From Seminavis robusta (taxonomy: Eukaryota > Bacillariophyta > Bacillariophyceae > Naviculales > Naviculaceae), in contig CAICTM010000110.1 in assembly GCA_903772945.1 (NCBI GenBank), positions 54,287 to 118,286 on the forward strand: 64,000 nt of DNA. The letters run 5' to 3'. A program made the position numbers and the translations under genes. Shown piece after piece: positions 1-9,858 of the stretch (positions within the stretch are counted from its first letter, which is position 1; each line of letters begins with the position of its first letter). The notes beneath the pieces were generated by a model. That model worked only from the letters and a program-made list of their open reading frames with translations. It did no database searches and was not told where the DNA came from.

Positions 1-1563
1 TTTCGAGTTCCTCCACAAGTCACGGCCCGCCACACCAATGGTGGTGACATTTGCGTTCAAAATCATGACACATCCAGCGACGATTGGGTCAGTTTCCGGT
101 ACACTGATCTTGCAGGGGTGCCATTTTGGAACGTGCTGCTTACAGCAACCTTGGAAGAGGAGGAAACGAAAGAAGAAGAGGTCTCTCCACCAGGGACACC
201 AAAATGTTGGTTCTGCTCTGCCCCCGAAACCCCCGACAAAAAGCACAAACGCTGCTCTGTTTGTAGTATGGCAATGTACTGCTCACGAGAATGTCAAACA
301 AAGGACTGGAAACGAAAGCACAGGAAGGAATGTAAACGGATCAAGGAGAGCAAGATTTGGGGAGAGTTGGACACTCAAACACTTTCCGTTATTACAAGCT
401 ACCTGAATCTCAAGGAAAAGGCAGTGGTCTCTACACTCAATAAGGCATGGCTAGAGGCATCAACCTGTGATAAATCTGTGTCGATTGATCCTGATGTGGT
501 TGGTGCCAATTTGGATGCTGTCCTGGGTTTTGTGGGAAGAAGATTTCGCAATCTACTTGACGTCGACATTCACATCGAGCAACACCACTTCCTCACCGAA
601 GAAAACGCCGTCTTTGGCGAACAAGTCGAGCCGTTACTTCTTCAAGGTAGCTCCCTAAGTTCCTTCTTTGACGACTGTCCTCCTTTGCGCTCCTTCAGTC
701 TTTGTTTCCCGCAGTGTGTCGAGAATCACTCGTCACGGATTCTAGTCCAAGAGAGGGGACTTGAGTCTTTACCCAGGCAGACATCATTGCGGTCTCTGAC
801 TCTCTTTTGTGCCTACTTTAACAACCTTCTGTGCTTCGCTCAATTTTTGACACCTTTGACCAACCTCAGGCACCTCGCAATTGGATACACTGTTTTTGAT
901 GAAGCTGCATACCAAGGCGGAGAAGAAACATGGTATCGGTACACACCATGGCAATCTGGGTCAGATCTTTTGGTTGTCATTGGAGGGATGACAAACTTGC
1001 GCAGCCTCTTGATTGACGATCATCGGCTCACAGACCTTGACTTGCGCCAATTAATCCCTATTTTCCCGGGGCTGAGCGTTTTAAGCTTGGGTGGTCAGTT
1101 TGGAGACAGCCCGCCAGCTCTGGTGTCCCTTACGGACTCTTCTCTCGAGCTCATCGGTGCACACTGCCCACACCTTCAACGACTTGACGTGAGCTTTAAT
1201 CGACGCCTTACAAGCGATGGAATTCGGGAGCTTGTCAAGGCATGCCCCCTTAGAGAGCTATGTGCTTACGAGACTGGCCTATCTGCAGCTGACATGGTTG
1301 ATTTGGTGGAGCTTTGTCCTACTCTTCGGTTGGTGAGATTTGGGAATATGGCCCCCATGATATCCAAAGAGGACGAGAAGCACCTCCGAAAGGCAACAGT
1401 AGCTTCTGGTGGACGAGTGGTTTTCTCCGTTCCAAAATGTTATGAGCCTACATTTGACCGGAAGTTGATGGCCCGTCACGAAGAGGCTGTTGAAGCACTT
1501 AAAAAGCTTGAAGCAACCGAATCCAATGGCTGGAATGAATGGGAGGATTGGCCACTGGAATGA
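1..1563 (+). CDS. MYND zinc finger, F-box-like, LRR protein (5' partial)
   Basis: The reading frame is open from base 1. The first in-frame start-like codon is a GTG at 118, so the true start probably lies outside the window and 520 residues are visible. A MYND zinc finger lies near residues 70-112: the Cys pairs CWFC and CSVC, then YCSRECQTKDWK and HRKEC. A short F-box-like helix follows, and then leucine-rich repeats of the distant-spacing type (for example SVLSLGGQFG, LQRLDVSFN, LRELCAYETG). MYND fingers bind proline-rich peptides, and F-box/LRR proteins often recruit substrates to SCF ubiquitin ligases. The adaptor role is inferred. The gene ends at TGA 1561-1563 with no intron visible. 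MYND is well supported, LRR reasonable, F-box weak. Confidence 0.8.
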   Translation, partial: FRVPPQVTARHTNGGDICVQNHDTSSDDWVSFRYTDLAGVPFWNVLLTATLEEEETKEEEVSPPGTPKCWFCSAPETPDKKHKRCSVCSMAMYCSRECQTKDWKRKHRKECKRIKESKIWGELDTQTLSVITSYLNLKEKAVVSTLNKAWLEASTCDKSVSIDPDVVGANLDAVLGFVGRRFRNLLDVDIHIEQHHFLTEENAVFGEQVEPLLLQGSSLSSFFDDCPPLRSFSLCFPQCVENHSSRILVQERGLESLPRQTSLRSLTLFCAYFNNLLCFAQFLTPLTNLRHLAIGYTVFDEAAYQGGEETWYRYTPWQSGSDLLVVIGGMTNLRSLLIDDHRLTDLDLRQLIPIFPGLSVLSLGGQFGDSPPALVSLTDSSLELIGAHCPHLQRLDVSFNRRLTSDGIRELVKACPLRELCAYETGLSAADMVDLVELCPTLRLVRFGNMAPMISKEDEKHLRKATVASGGRVVFSVPKCYEPTFDRKLMARHEEAVEALKKLEATESNGWNEWEDWPLE

Positions 1564-1840
1564 TTGATGTAATGAGTTTGAAATCAATCAAAAGGAAACG
1601 ATGTAGGAACGGCCTTCAGGAGCCCAGTGAGCAGTTGTCTCAATCATCTTCACTGCCACAGCTGCACAGTATGCCAAAAACCAGTACCTGGTAACTAGAA
1701 ACACTATTCTTATGAATTATGATCTTGTATCAAGCAGCGGCCCCATACATCTGTGGTACGAACGACATGGGCTTGTCACAAGCAAGGACAGGTACGGTAT
1801 AGTGAATACTTCGAGCATTGCTGGTTGTTGGTGTCATCTA
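1564..1840. other. Intergenic, convergent 3' ends
   Basis: This 277-base gap separates the stop of the MYND gene on plus from the stop of the LRAT-domain gene on minus. It presumably holds the two 3' UTRs. No conserved ORF or RNA was recognised. Confidence 0.5.
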
Positions 1841-4268
1841 CTACATCATATTCAAGGGGGTTGCACGCATTCGTTCCTTGTGCAATGCCTCATTTAATCG
1901 TTCGGTGGTTGCCTTCCACTTGGACCGCGCCACCAACAGCGTGCCTGTGCTTCCACCGACCGCCATGGCTCCGTACGCAGCCATGGCCGGCACAACCCAC
2001 GAGGCGGGCGCTGCCATGCCCATCAACCCTACGGTAGCAGCAGTTGCCTCTTGTGCTGCCGCGGCACGGCCAATGGCCATGGTTCCTCCCCACGTCGCAC
2101 CGGCCAAACCGGCGGCACCCTGCAACGTGGACCATTTCCCTGGTACGGCAGATACAAGAGAAGCAAAGCTGTGAGCGGTATGTGTGACATCATTCATGAG
2201 GTTCCTTTGCCTTGATCGATCAGCACGTACCTGTCTTGCACCACGTCGCAACGCATTCGCAGTTGGCCCATAGTAAATGATATTTGGGTAGAATGGACGA
2301 ACGAAACGTATCGTTGGCTTCTCGTTCCGCTTGGACGAGCAAAAAGTTGACCCGGTTCAAGACAACTTCGGGTGCATCACTGGCCACCGCCGTTGTACTA
2401 ATACCCGATCGAGAAATCATGGTCTTCCAACGCGGGGCACCGTATTCTACCTTGTGCCAAGCAGACGACAATAGAGATGATGTGTCCTCTGTACTAGAGT
2501 GAGTTGTTGTGTAGACCCGCAAGATTCCTCCTGTGGATGCGCCCATGCCCACAAAGGAAGTATCGGCCTTGTTGTTCCATCGAAACGACGAGGGTGGCCT
2601 TGGCGGCAATTCATCACCATTGCTGCTCTTGGATCTCTTGGACGGGGGCAAAATGGTCAAATCCACACCATCCTCGTCGGTTCCCTTGGATTCGATATAA
2701 GCTACTACTTGTTGTTCTTGTTCTTCTGACGGCTGCGTTCCTGGTTCCGCGGTTTCTGGCAAAAAGTTGGAAAAGTCGGCAATGGTCAACTCTTCTTTCC
2801 ATTCTCCCTCCTTGTCTCCTGGGTGGATCGACACATGCATCACGATACCATGGTGCTGAAAGACCCGGGGGACTCCCGCTATACTGCACCATTGGTAGAC
2901 GTGATCCCCTCGTTCAAATTCGGGTTTGTAGTCTGCAAGCTTCGTATTATTGTCAGCAGATTTCTTTGCCTTCTTGCCAGCACTGCTTTTGCTCTTGTTG
3001 GTAGATTGGCTGCTACTGTCCATAATGTCAATCTCGCTAATGTACTTCAATTTGTGGTCGCTGCTGCTCATGGTGGATGGACACGACATGTCAATTTCAT
3101 CCATGTAGTTGCTGCCATAATTGTTCCATTGTGATGTGTTGACTTGAGGAGGAGACACGATCGCATCCTCTTCATCGGTCGGATACGCACTGGAGCTGCG
3201 GGAGGAGCTTCGACGTGACACTGTGGACTTGGAGCTCTTTGTGGATTTGGAGCTCCTGGTGGACCTGGAGCTTTTTGTGGATTTGGAGCTCCTCGTGGAT
3301 CTGGAGCTTCTAGTAGACTTTTGCGAGACGGCTGACCGCGTGCTCTTGTGGGACGCCCTGGAATGAACCGTGGCCAGACTCTTGTTGTCGTCGTCATCTT
3401 CATCCATACTGACGAGGTTTGGTTTGAGATTGGCCATGAGTTGTGTCTGAGCATCTGCTTCACTGACGGTTCCAATACTCTTATTGTTGGTAATGGAAGG
3501 AAGACTCTTGTCATCTTCGCTGTCGCTCGGTTCCAAAATGTTGGTACTGACCGAAGAGAGATATTTCTTGCTGCCTTCTTTTGACGACAGGGAATAGCTG
3601 GACGAATCAGCAATGGTAATCTCAAATCCCACGCCATCAGTAATAGTAGTACCATCATCATCTGTATCTGAGTGTTCATTCTTGAACTCTTCGGCACTCG
3701 TGTCGGTAATGTAATGCCGGTTGGTGCTGATACTGTCATGGTCAAAGAACTCGGATTTGGCTCCTCGAATTCGGACGGATTCATCCGTGGACTCGAACGA
3801 AGACAAGAATCCAAACGAACCGCCAATGGACGACAGACTGCCAAAGTATTTGTAGGACGGAATCGAAGAACTCTTGGACGTGGCAGTGCCAGTGGCCGTG
3901 GACGTCAAGGATCCCGACTCATCAGTAGTCAGAGTAAAGGGCGAAAAGTAGGACGACGAAGAGGCGGACGACGACGACGAAGAAGAAGAAGACCTGAAGG
4001 TTTCCGTGGAATAGTCAGAGCCAGACTCGGAGATGCTCGAAATCGAAGGAGCAGCCTCGCTGGCCGCCGTGGAGTAGTTGTCACTCTCATCACTGTTGTG
4101 TGCCGTCATGGTCCGTCTTATTCTTTTTAGTTGTCTCTTGACTTTAGACGCCAAAAACCGGACGGCTGCTTTCCTGCTGGTTCGGCCAAAAAGATTGTGG
4201 GAGGATCGCTTCTTGACATGATGGTTCCCAGGGGTTGATGCTGGTTTCCGAGTGGGGTTCCTTGTCAT
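1841..4268 (-). CDS. LRAT/NC-domain protein with long Ser-rich N-terminus
   Basis: There are two exons, 4268-2231 and 2139-1841. The 91-base intron is GTACGT..CAG, and the join restores NCECVATWCKTGKWSTLQ, a hallmark of LRAT/NC-domain proteins (NlpC/P60-like acyltransferases or thiol hydrolases). The product is 778 residues. Residues 1-440 are low-complexity, with Ser tracts and an SKSTKSSRSTRSS-type repeat. The fold begins near RGDHVYQWC, with candidate catalytic His472/His473 (FQHHGIVM) and nucleophile Cys670 (NCEC). After the splice comes an Ala/Gly-rich hydrophobic tail that could insert in a membrane. Family members move acyl chains between phospholipids and acceptors; the substrate here is unknown. 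The open frame extends to 4316 only through a TTG, so the ATG at 4268 is chosen. The Ser-rich segment may be phosphorylated. Confidence 0.85.
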
Positions 4269-5389
4269 TGTTACCTGAAACCACAAGAAGTCATCAAGGT
4301 GCGCCCCACGAAACAAACTGTCACAGCGTCACTGCGCTCACCAAAAAATGAGCAGCGCTCGATCCATGGAAGAGTGAAATTGCACTCACTATTAAGATAC
4401 AGGTGAGGTCTGGGCTCATGGTACCGATACAGTAGCGGCTATTACAGAAGATTTGCAGATCGGTTGCTCTAGCTAGCTATCCAGTACCGGTAGCAAGAGT
4501 TGTAAGCGACGAGGAAGGCTGGTTGGAAAAGGATTATTTGCTAATATAGAACAGTTTGTCTTCAGGTTTGGCCTGGCTCTTGACTAGTAGGCGTCTTCTG
4601 TCAAACCAGAGACAAAATTCTGCTGCAAGGAAGATGGATTGCACGATTTACTGTTTCTTCTGGTACCTACCAAGTGCTGTATCATAGCTGTGATTCTTCC
4701 GGGCTTGTGCATTTCTCCCTGTTTCATTGTCGGCCTCCATCGACCTTACCGTACCGGTACCATGACGACCCCAATCTATCAAAGTAAAGCACTACTGGTA
4801 CATAGTACATTTATTTGAGCTCTTATTTTTCAAAAGTCTAATGAATCATTGCCAATCATTCTGTATTATACCGGTACACTGTAGTATGACAATGTACCGA
4901 AACCTGTCATGCTGCCAAAAGCGACAGGTAGCATTCGAGGCAAGATCTTATAAAAGAGGGATTATCGCAAGTAAAAAGACTCAGAGATTTAATTTCACTA
5001 AATCTATGGTGTGAATGCATATTAGCAAGCATGCTCACGTTTTTGGCCAAGGGCAACTAACTCGGAACCCTCCCAAGCTGAAACATCTTTCTGCGATGAT
5101 AGAACCGTTTTGGTGGTCTTGAGATGACTTGATGAACTTCCTCCGCTATCGGATCTCCAAATCTTATATAAAATACTACCTGTAGTTGTGGGAGCCAACC
5201 AAGCAATTTTTAAACTTGGACAGAGAGAAGTGTACGACCATTACTTGATGCATCGGAATGTCTTTGAATGGAACAGAGGACTCTTGAGCTGCCAGAGATA
5301 TATATAGCCAGCTTGGTGTAGCTGCCTAGCTAAGTTGCGAGTTCGGTGATCAGGCTGCATGCCAACACAGGTAGGTTCGTAACATCATT
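4269..5389. other. Intergenic; no gene seen
   Basis: This is about 1.1 kb upstream of the LRAT-domain gene and downstream of the DUF1295 gene. It contains several TACCGGTA/GGTACC palindromic words (4480, 4755, 4871) and AT-rich stretches. No ORF resembles a protein, and no RNA gene was recognised. Confidence 0.5.
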
Positions 5390-6449
5390 CTAAGTGGATT
5401 TACTCTTGGTGCCACTTCCGAACGGATTGGGCAAATAGAGCGGCACTTGCTTTTGATATTCCACATAGGCGGGGTACTTGGAAATTGTAACATATTCTGT
5501 CATATGTCCTGATCCCTGAAACAGAGACATGAGGAGGAGACAACCCAAGATGGATGCATTGAACAATTTGGATGTCAAACTCAATGATTCCACTGTCCAC
5601 AATGCTGCCACTGAAAAGAGGTAGTATGTACACCAGATAGCTTGTTCGGCAGCATAGTTTGGTTTTCGGCAAATGGCAAAAAGTCCCGACTGCAAAAAAC
5701 CATCCTTGTATTCACCATCCAGTGGTTCTCCAGCATTTTTGCGCCGATATTTCTCTGTCTGAAAGGCGAATTGTGCATTGTCGGCTAAGGTTTCCACCAC
5801 TACCAGCCCCAGTAAGATCATTGCTGCCAGGAAATCCAAAAAGTTGAGTGGATGATTGTTGTTGCCAAAACAGTCCTGCTTGTCATTGCTGGCCACCAAA
5901 TGTGCCACCATGGACGGCGTGGCAATCAACAAGAGGAGTACATTTTGGTAGAAGCTGATAAAGACAAAGTTGAAGATATGCCACACCACTGGATTCTTGA
6001 GTGCCGCAATGTAATCTCCTCGTTGCAGGATTGCCCATCGGTAGTCTTCTTCTCCGGACCACGGTGGCCACGAATATCCTCCTCGACGATTGAAATTGTA
6101 TGACAACCGGAGTCCCCACACAGTTGTTACAATGGCCATGAGGAGTGTCCTGGAATCATTGACCAATATCCAGGCATACACCCACGGAACAACACTCCAC
6201 AGTTTGTCCACCTGCGAAAAATTGCCCGTCAATAAGGAGATCCCATAGGTCAGCCTGCACAAAATTGGGAAAAAATGCCAGAACAGAGTGAGATGTCAAT
6301 AGAGACATAACAAAACCATGGATTCCTCTTGATGTCATGGCAACTTACCCGATGAAAAAGAGACAAGTATTCCATGCATTGGCCAGTCCTGTGCCCGAGT
6401 TACCGATGCCTTCCCACAGCAGATGACCAACACCGCATTGTTCCGACAT
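5390..6449 (-). CDS. DUF1295 / steroid 5-alpha-reductase-like membrane protein
   Basis: There are two exons, 6449-6349 and 6254-5390. The 94-base intron starts GTAAGT and ends TTTTGTGCAG. Splicing gives 321 residues beginning MSEQCGVGHLLWEGIG. Without exon 1 the frame could start only at a TTG inside the intron. Several hydrophobic spans, the NFSQVDKLWSVVPWVYAW segment and the C-terminal ICRKPNYAAEQAIW signature match the DUF1295 / steroid 5-alpha-reductase C-terminal-like family, which are NADPH-binding polytopic reductases or methyltransferase relatives of the endomembrane system. The substrate cannot be read from the sequence. The gene is divergent from the peroxiredoxin gene, and the two share a roughly 450-base promoter region. 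Confidence 0.88.
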
Positions 6450-6897
6450 GTTGTTGTTTCGTCAGTTCTGTATTTCAACCTCTCGCTTTTCTCCTTCCGA
6501 GTGCTTTTATGCCGTATACCAAAGCAAATACCGGTGTCTTTGGGTTGCTCGGGCCAGTTGCGGGTTCTTTCTTGGGCACTCTGGCTGCTGTGTGATGGTT
6601 TGCTCCGTGGTGGTGCCGTCTTTGAAGCTCGGGGAGATCGCGAACAAAAGGTGACTCACTCACTCAGAACTGCTGCCAACACGTCATGTGCCTCTCATCG
6701 CATCGTGGAGGTGAGCGCAGCGTGGGATAGATGAACAATGGGGTTAGGGTTAGCATATAGCGTGGTGGCCGTATCTTTGGTCTGTACCTCTGTCCATGCC
6801 TCATCATCGTGGATCTTTAGAGGCCAATGGATTTCTTTTGGCTTCGCTTGCCTCCGCTGTTTTCTTCCGCACACATCCATTTTCCCATTCCGACACC
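6450..6897. other. Bidirectional promoter region
   Basis: This 448-base stretch lies between two divergent starts (6449 on minus, 6898 on plus). It must hold both 5' UTRs and promoters. No recognised motif or small gene was found. Confidence 0.5.
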
Positions 6898-7595
6898 ATG
6901 AAGTTGGTGGTCCAGAACCTCTTGGCAGCAGCCTTGCTGCTCCTAGCAACAACTTGCCAAGCCGTCAAGGTCGGCGACAGCATTCCCACCGATGTGGAAC
7001 TCCATTTCGGTTTTCCACCCGAGAATATCAATTTGAGTCAACGCATTGCCTCGAAAAAGGTGATTTTAGTGGGTCTTCCCGGTGCATTTACACCGACCTG
7101 ATCCACCCGCCAAGTGCCCGGGTACTTGGCCAATGAGGACGCATTGAAGGAATTGGGAATTGACGAAGTGATTGTATTTTGTGTCAACGATGGTGCCGTC
7201 ATGAATGCCTGGGCGCTCGATCAAAATGTGCCCACCGACAGTATCATCAAGTTAATGGGAGATCCCTACGCCGTCTTGACGGAAAAGTTGGACATGGAAT
7301 TGACTCATGCCGGGCCCAAATCGGTGGGACTGGTCAATCGATGCAAACGGCATGCTCTTTACATTGTCAATGGGAGTGTCAAAATTGTGCGAGTTGCCGA
7401 AAAAGACGATGATCCGGCAGGTGAGTTGCAGTGCATTATTTGTGATGTAATTTTGAATGGGGTAGCATTATTGCTAATCGGTTTTACTTCTCTTTTTTGA
7501 TCATAGGCGACGACTTTCCAGATATCACTCTGGCCGGGAGCATGATTGAAGCCATCAAAGAGTTGAGATCCAGCAGTCCCAAAGAGGAACTGTAA
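6898..7595 (+). CDS. Peroxiredoxin (PrxV/type II), probable selenoprotein
   Basis: There are two exons, 6898-7420 and 7507-7595, with an 86-base intron (GTGAGT..CATAG). The product is 203 residues if TGA 7099-7101 is read through. Residues 1-22 form a signal peptide (MKLVVQNLLAAALLLLATTC). The active-site segment reads GAFTPT-TGA-STRQVPGYL. In atypical 2-Cys/1-Cys PrxV (AhpC/TSA family) this codon is the peroxidatic Cys of the TPTC motif. The downstream frame is intact and conserved (FCVNDGAVMNAWA, GDPYAVLTEKLDMEL, RCKRHALYI). Selenocysteine at residue 68 is the most economical reading. Selenium-using peroxiredoxins are known in bacteria and some algae. A weak SECIS-like hairpin lies in the 3' region. 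Expected role: peroxide reduction in the secretory pathway or outside the cell. The alternative is a pseudogene or a sequence error. Confidence 0.85.
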
Positions 7596-8179
7596 CGTTC
7601 TCTTTTATTAGACAAGCAACGGCACAGTGGTGGCAATTCGTTTTTGTTTCCATGTTCGCCTGATATCATGTCGTTGTTTTGGCAAGCCGTGAATGACGTT
7701 TCCTCGACAATACGCTACTAACTTGATTGGAGTATCATATTACAACAATATCGTAGATGAGAAGGGGAAACCGAAAAATTTGGGAAGGGCACTTTGTTTG
7801 GTTGATTCCGGGGACGCGTCCTCTCTCGGAACAAACGAAACCAATGGCTCCATCCCGTTTGAGCTGCCAAAATGATAGAGATTCAGGGAATTTTGGGAAG
7901 GGAAAGCAAATGTCTACAACTAACTAACTAGCAGGTGCTGATTAGAAACTGAAATTTAGATTCATTCATTCATAGAAATCTCGATGGAATAGTTCCGCGG
8001 GCAAGAAGCACTGAATCGAATCCTACTTCCGTGCGAGCTCGCCTTCAATTTGTATGGGAAAAGTAGAAACTCCCAATGCCAAACAATATGTGCAGACCGA
8101 TGATCGACCAGGCAAACAACATAACACCAAGCAACCCTATACTGTCCACGTGAAAAGCATTTCCAGAAGAAGGACAATG
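7596..8179. other. Convergent 3' intergenic region
   Basis: This 584-base stretch lies between the peroxiredoxin stop and the stop of the ankyrin gene on minus. It holds the weak SECIS-like candidate and a second hairpin at 7668-7699 with 8-bp arms. No gene was seen. Confidence 0.5.
7757..7815 (+). promoter_or_regulatory. Candidate SECIS-like hairpin (weak)
   Basis: About 170 bases after the peroxiredoxin stop, 7769-7778 can pair with 7794-7803 (ten positions, one A-G mismatch, one G-U). The helix is flanked by GGGA on the 5' side (7765-7768) and TGAT on the 3' side (7803-7806), which allows tandem sheared G-A pairs as in a SECIS core. The apical loop 7779-7793 contains an AA. The canonical 5' ATGA is absent at that position (one lies at 7757-7760), the lower helix is poor and the stem is AT-rich. 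Treat this as a candidate only. Confidence 0.25.
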
Positions 8180-8890
8180 TCAAAGCTCATCACTGCCACT
8201 TGTGACAGCACCTGCTGCAATCAAGGCTCTCTCAACATCTGTGAAATATCCACTCTGAGCAACATCCAAGGGTGTTTTACCAGAAGAATCCTTTGCATTG
8301 ACATCCACCCCATCGTGTCCAAGCAACGTGGTAACAATGTCCAAGTGGCCTTTCTGTGCAGCCAAATTGAGGGGAGTCCCGCCACCAATTAACTCTGCAT
8401 TTGCATCCACACCATCATGCCCTAGCAATGCTTTGACAACATCAACATGATCAAACCATGCAGCATGATGAAGAGCTGTATAACCAACCGGTCCCTTTGC
8501 ATTTACATCCACTCCATCCTGTCCTAGCAATACTTGGACAACATCAACATGACCCGTCCATGAAGCATGATGAAGGGCTGTCAAACCAAGTCTACAAGGC
8601 AATGATGCATTGGCTCCACTTTCCAGAAGTGTTTCTATCACACTGACATGACCATTGACAGCAGCTTCATGTAGAGATGTAGTAATGTGGTTATTGTCCA
8701 CAGGAGAATGACTGGCGCCCTTCTCCATCAAGACTTTCCCCGAAGTCGTGTGCCCTGCAGCCCAGTGCAACATGGCCAAACACGAAACGAAAAAGGCTCC
8801 ACGAACCATCCAAACCACAGGATACGTCCAAAACGAGAGCATAGAGTTGCCTCGGCCACTTGTAGTAACTTGGATTTCGTCGTTCGTCAT
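8180..8890 (-). CDS. Ankyrin-repeat protein, membrane-anchored
   Basis: A single exon of 236 residues starts at ATG 8890. One hydrophobic span near residues 20-46 (SFWTYPVVWMVRGAFFVSCL) precedes about four ankyrin repeats (LHEAAVNGHVSVIETLLESG, LTALHHASWTGHVDVVQVLL, YTALHHAAWFDHVDVVKALL, GTPLNLAAQKGHLDIVTTLL) and a degenerate fifth ending SGSDEL. Loops carry the repeated GQDGVDVNAK unit. The ankyrin fold mediates protein binding and the partner is unknown. A related damaged copy lies 1 kb away (9859-11176) in the same orientation, so the pair arose by tandem duplication that also included the upstream region. Confidence 0.88.
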   Translation of the reverse strand: MTNDEIQVTTSGRGNSMLSFWTYPVVWMVRGAFFVSCLAMLHWAAGHTTSGKVLMEKGASHSPVDNNHITTSLHEAAVNGHVSVIETLLESGANASLPCRLGLTALHHASWTGHVDVVQVLLGQDGVDVNAKGPVGYTALHHAAWFDHVDVVKALLGHDGVDANAELIGGGTPLNLAAQKGHLDIVTTLLGHDGVDVNAKDSSGKTPLDVAQSGYFTDVERALIAAGAVTSGSDEL

Positions 8891-9858
8891 TGGATCTTGG
8901 ATTGGATTGCCGGTAGCCTTGTGTTGCTCGATAGATGTATCAATCTGCCAGCAGAGCGCTCACTGGTCAACATCAAACTATGATAATGGAAGCAATCGCT
9001 CACATGTGCACATGGGGTTTCCCGTCGGCAAGTACCAAAGCACGAAGACGTTTTACTATATAGTATTCAGAAGAGTAGGATTTTTCCGTGAACCCAACAG
9101 ACGCAATGCAGCATCTTGACACAGCATGAAGCAACATCATCATCTCATCAAAACCAACAATGACAGTACTATGAATAGTACAACGGGGACTGAGTCACTC
9201 TGGCTCCTCAACGTTACATTGGTGGCAACCACTCGATCAACGCACTTGTGGAAGGCCCCCTCCGAACGCCTCGCTCCACCGGAAACCTTGAAATGCTGGC
9301 ATGCTTGTTCCGTATCGGTTATCAGTACTCAGCGTAGTATTTGTTACTCCAGTGTCATACCGTACATGTATTTTGTAAAGTAATGAGCGGAGGTTTCTTT
9401 ATTTCAACCCAGCCAACGTGGCTCGTATCTCGGGATCGGTGGGAAACCTTGGCTGACCCTCTGACTTGGGACGTGGAAGGTGCAAAAGAGGGCAACTTCC
9501 ACGTTCCGTGAGAGATTATGTGTGCGTCTGAAAGATACTGGTCTACCAAAATGGCACACCAAGCTTCCCTTCTCAACCTTGCAGAAAGAAACTGAAGGCT
9601 GATGATGATCCTATGTACATAGCGAGCAATGACATCCCGTCACATGCACATCAAGCAATGCTATAGAATAAATCCTGTGTTTTAGCGATTCGGCAGTTTG
9701 TGAGTAAACTCACTTATAGTTCAGTCACTTTTGCTAAAATCGTATGGCTATTGTCTACTCTACATGCGGCAATAAAAGGATGCTAACTAGAAGATGCAAC
9801 AACATAACCATAAAATGCTGCCACCAACCTGCTTTTCCAGAGGGCCAGAGGGGCAATG
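8891..9858. other. Intergenic between tandem ankyrin copies
   Basis: About 970 bases without a supported gene. The part near 8938-8965 resembles the region upstream of the damaged copy near 11228-11255 (TGTATCAATCTG, then CAGAG and GCTC), so promoter sequence was duplicated along with the coding part. Confidence 0.5.

Noticed and set aside
3068-3844. 258-codon alternative minus-strand frame
   Set aside because: Overlaps the Ser-rich coding region of the LRAT gene in another frame; composition is a shadow of it.
7099-7101. Peroxiredoxin as a pseudogene stopped by TGA
   Set aside because: The only lesion falls exactly on the catalytic cysteine codon and the rest of the frame, splice sites and stop are intact, so selenocysteine is more economical. 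Not excluded.
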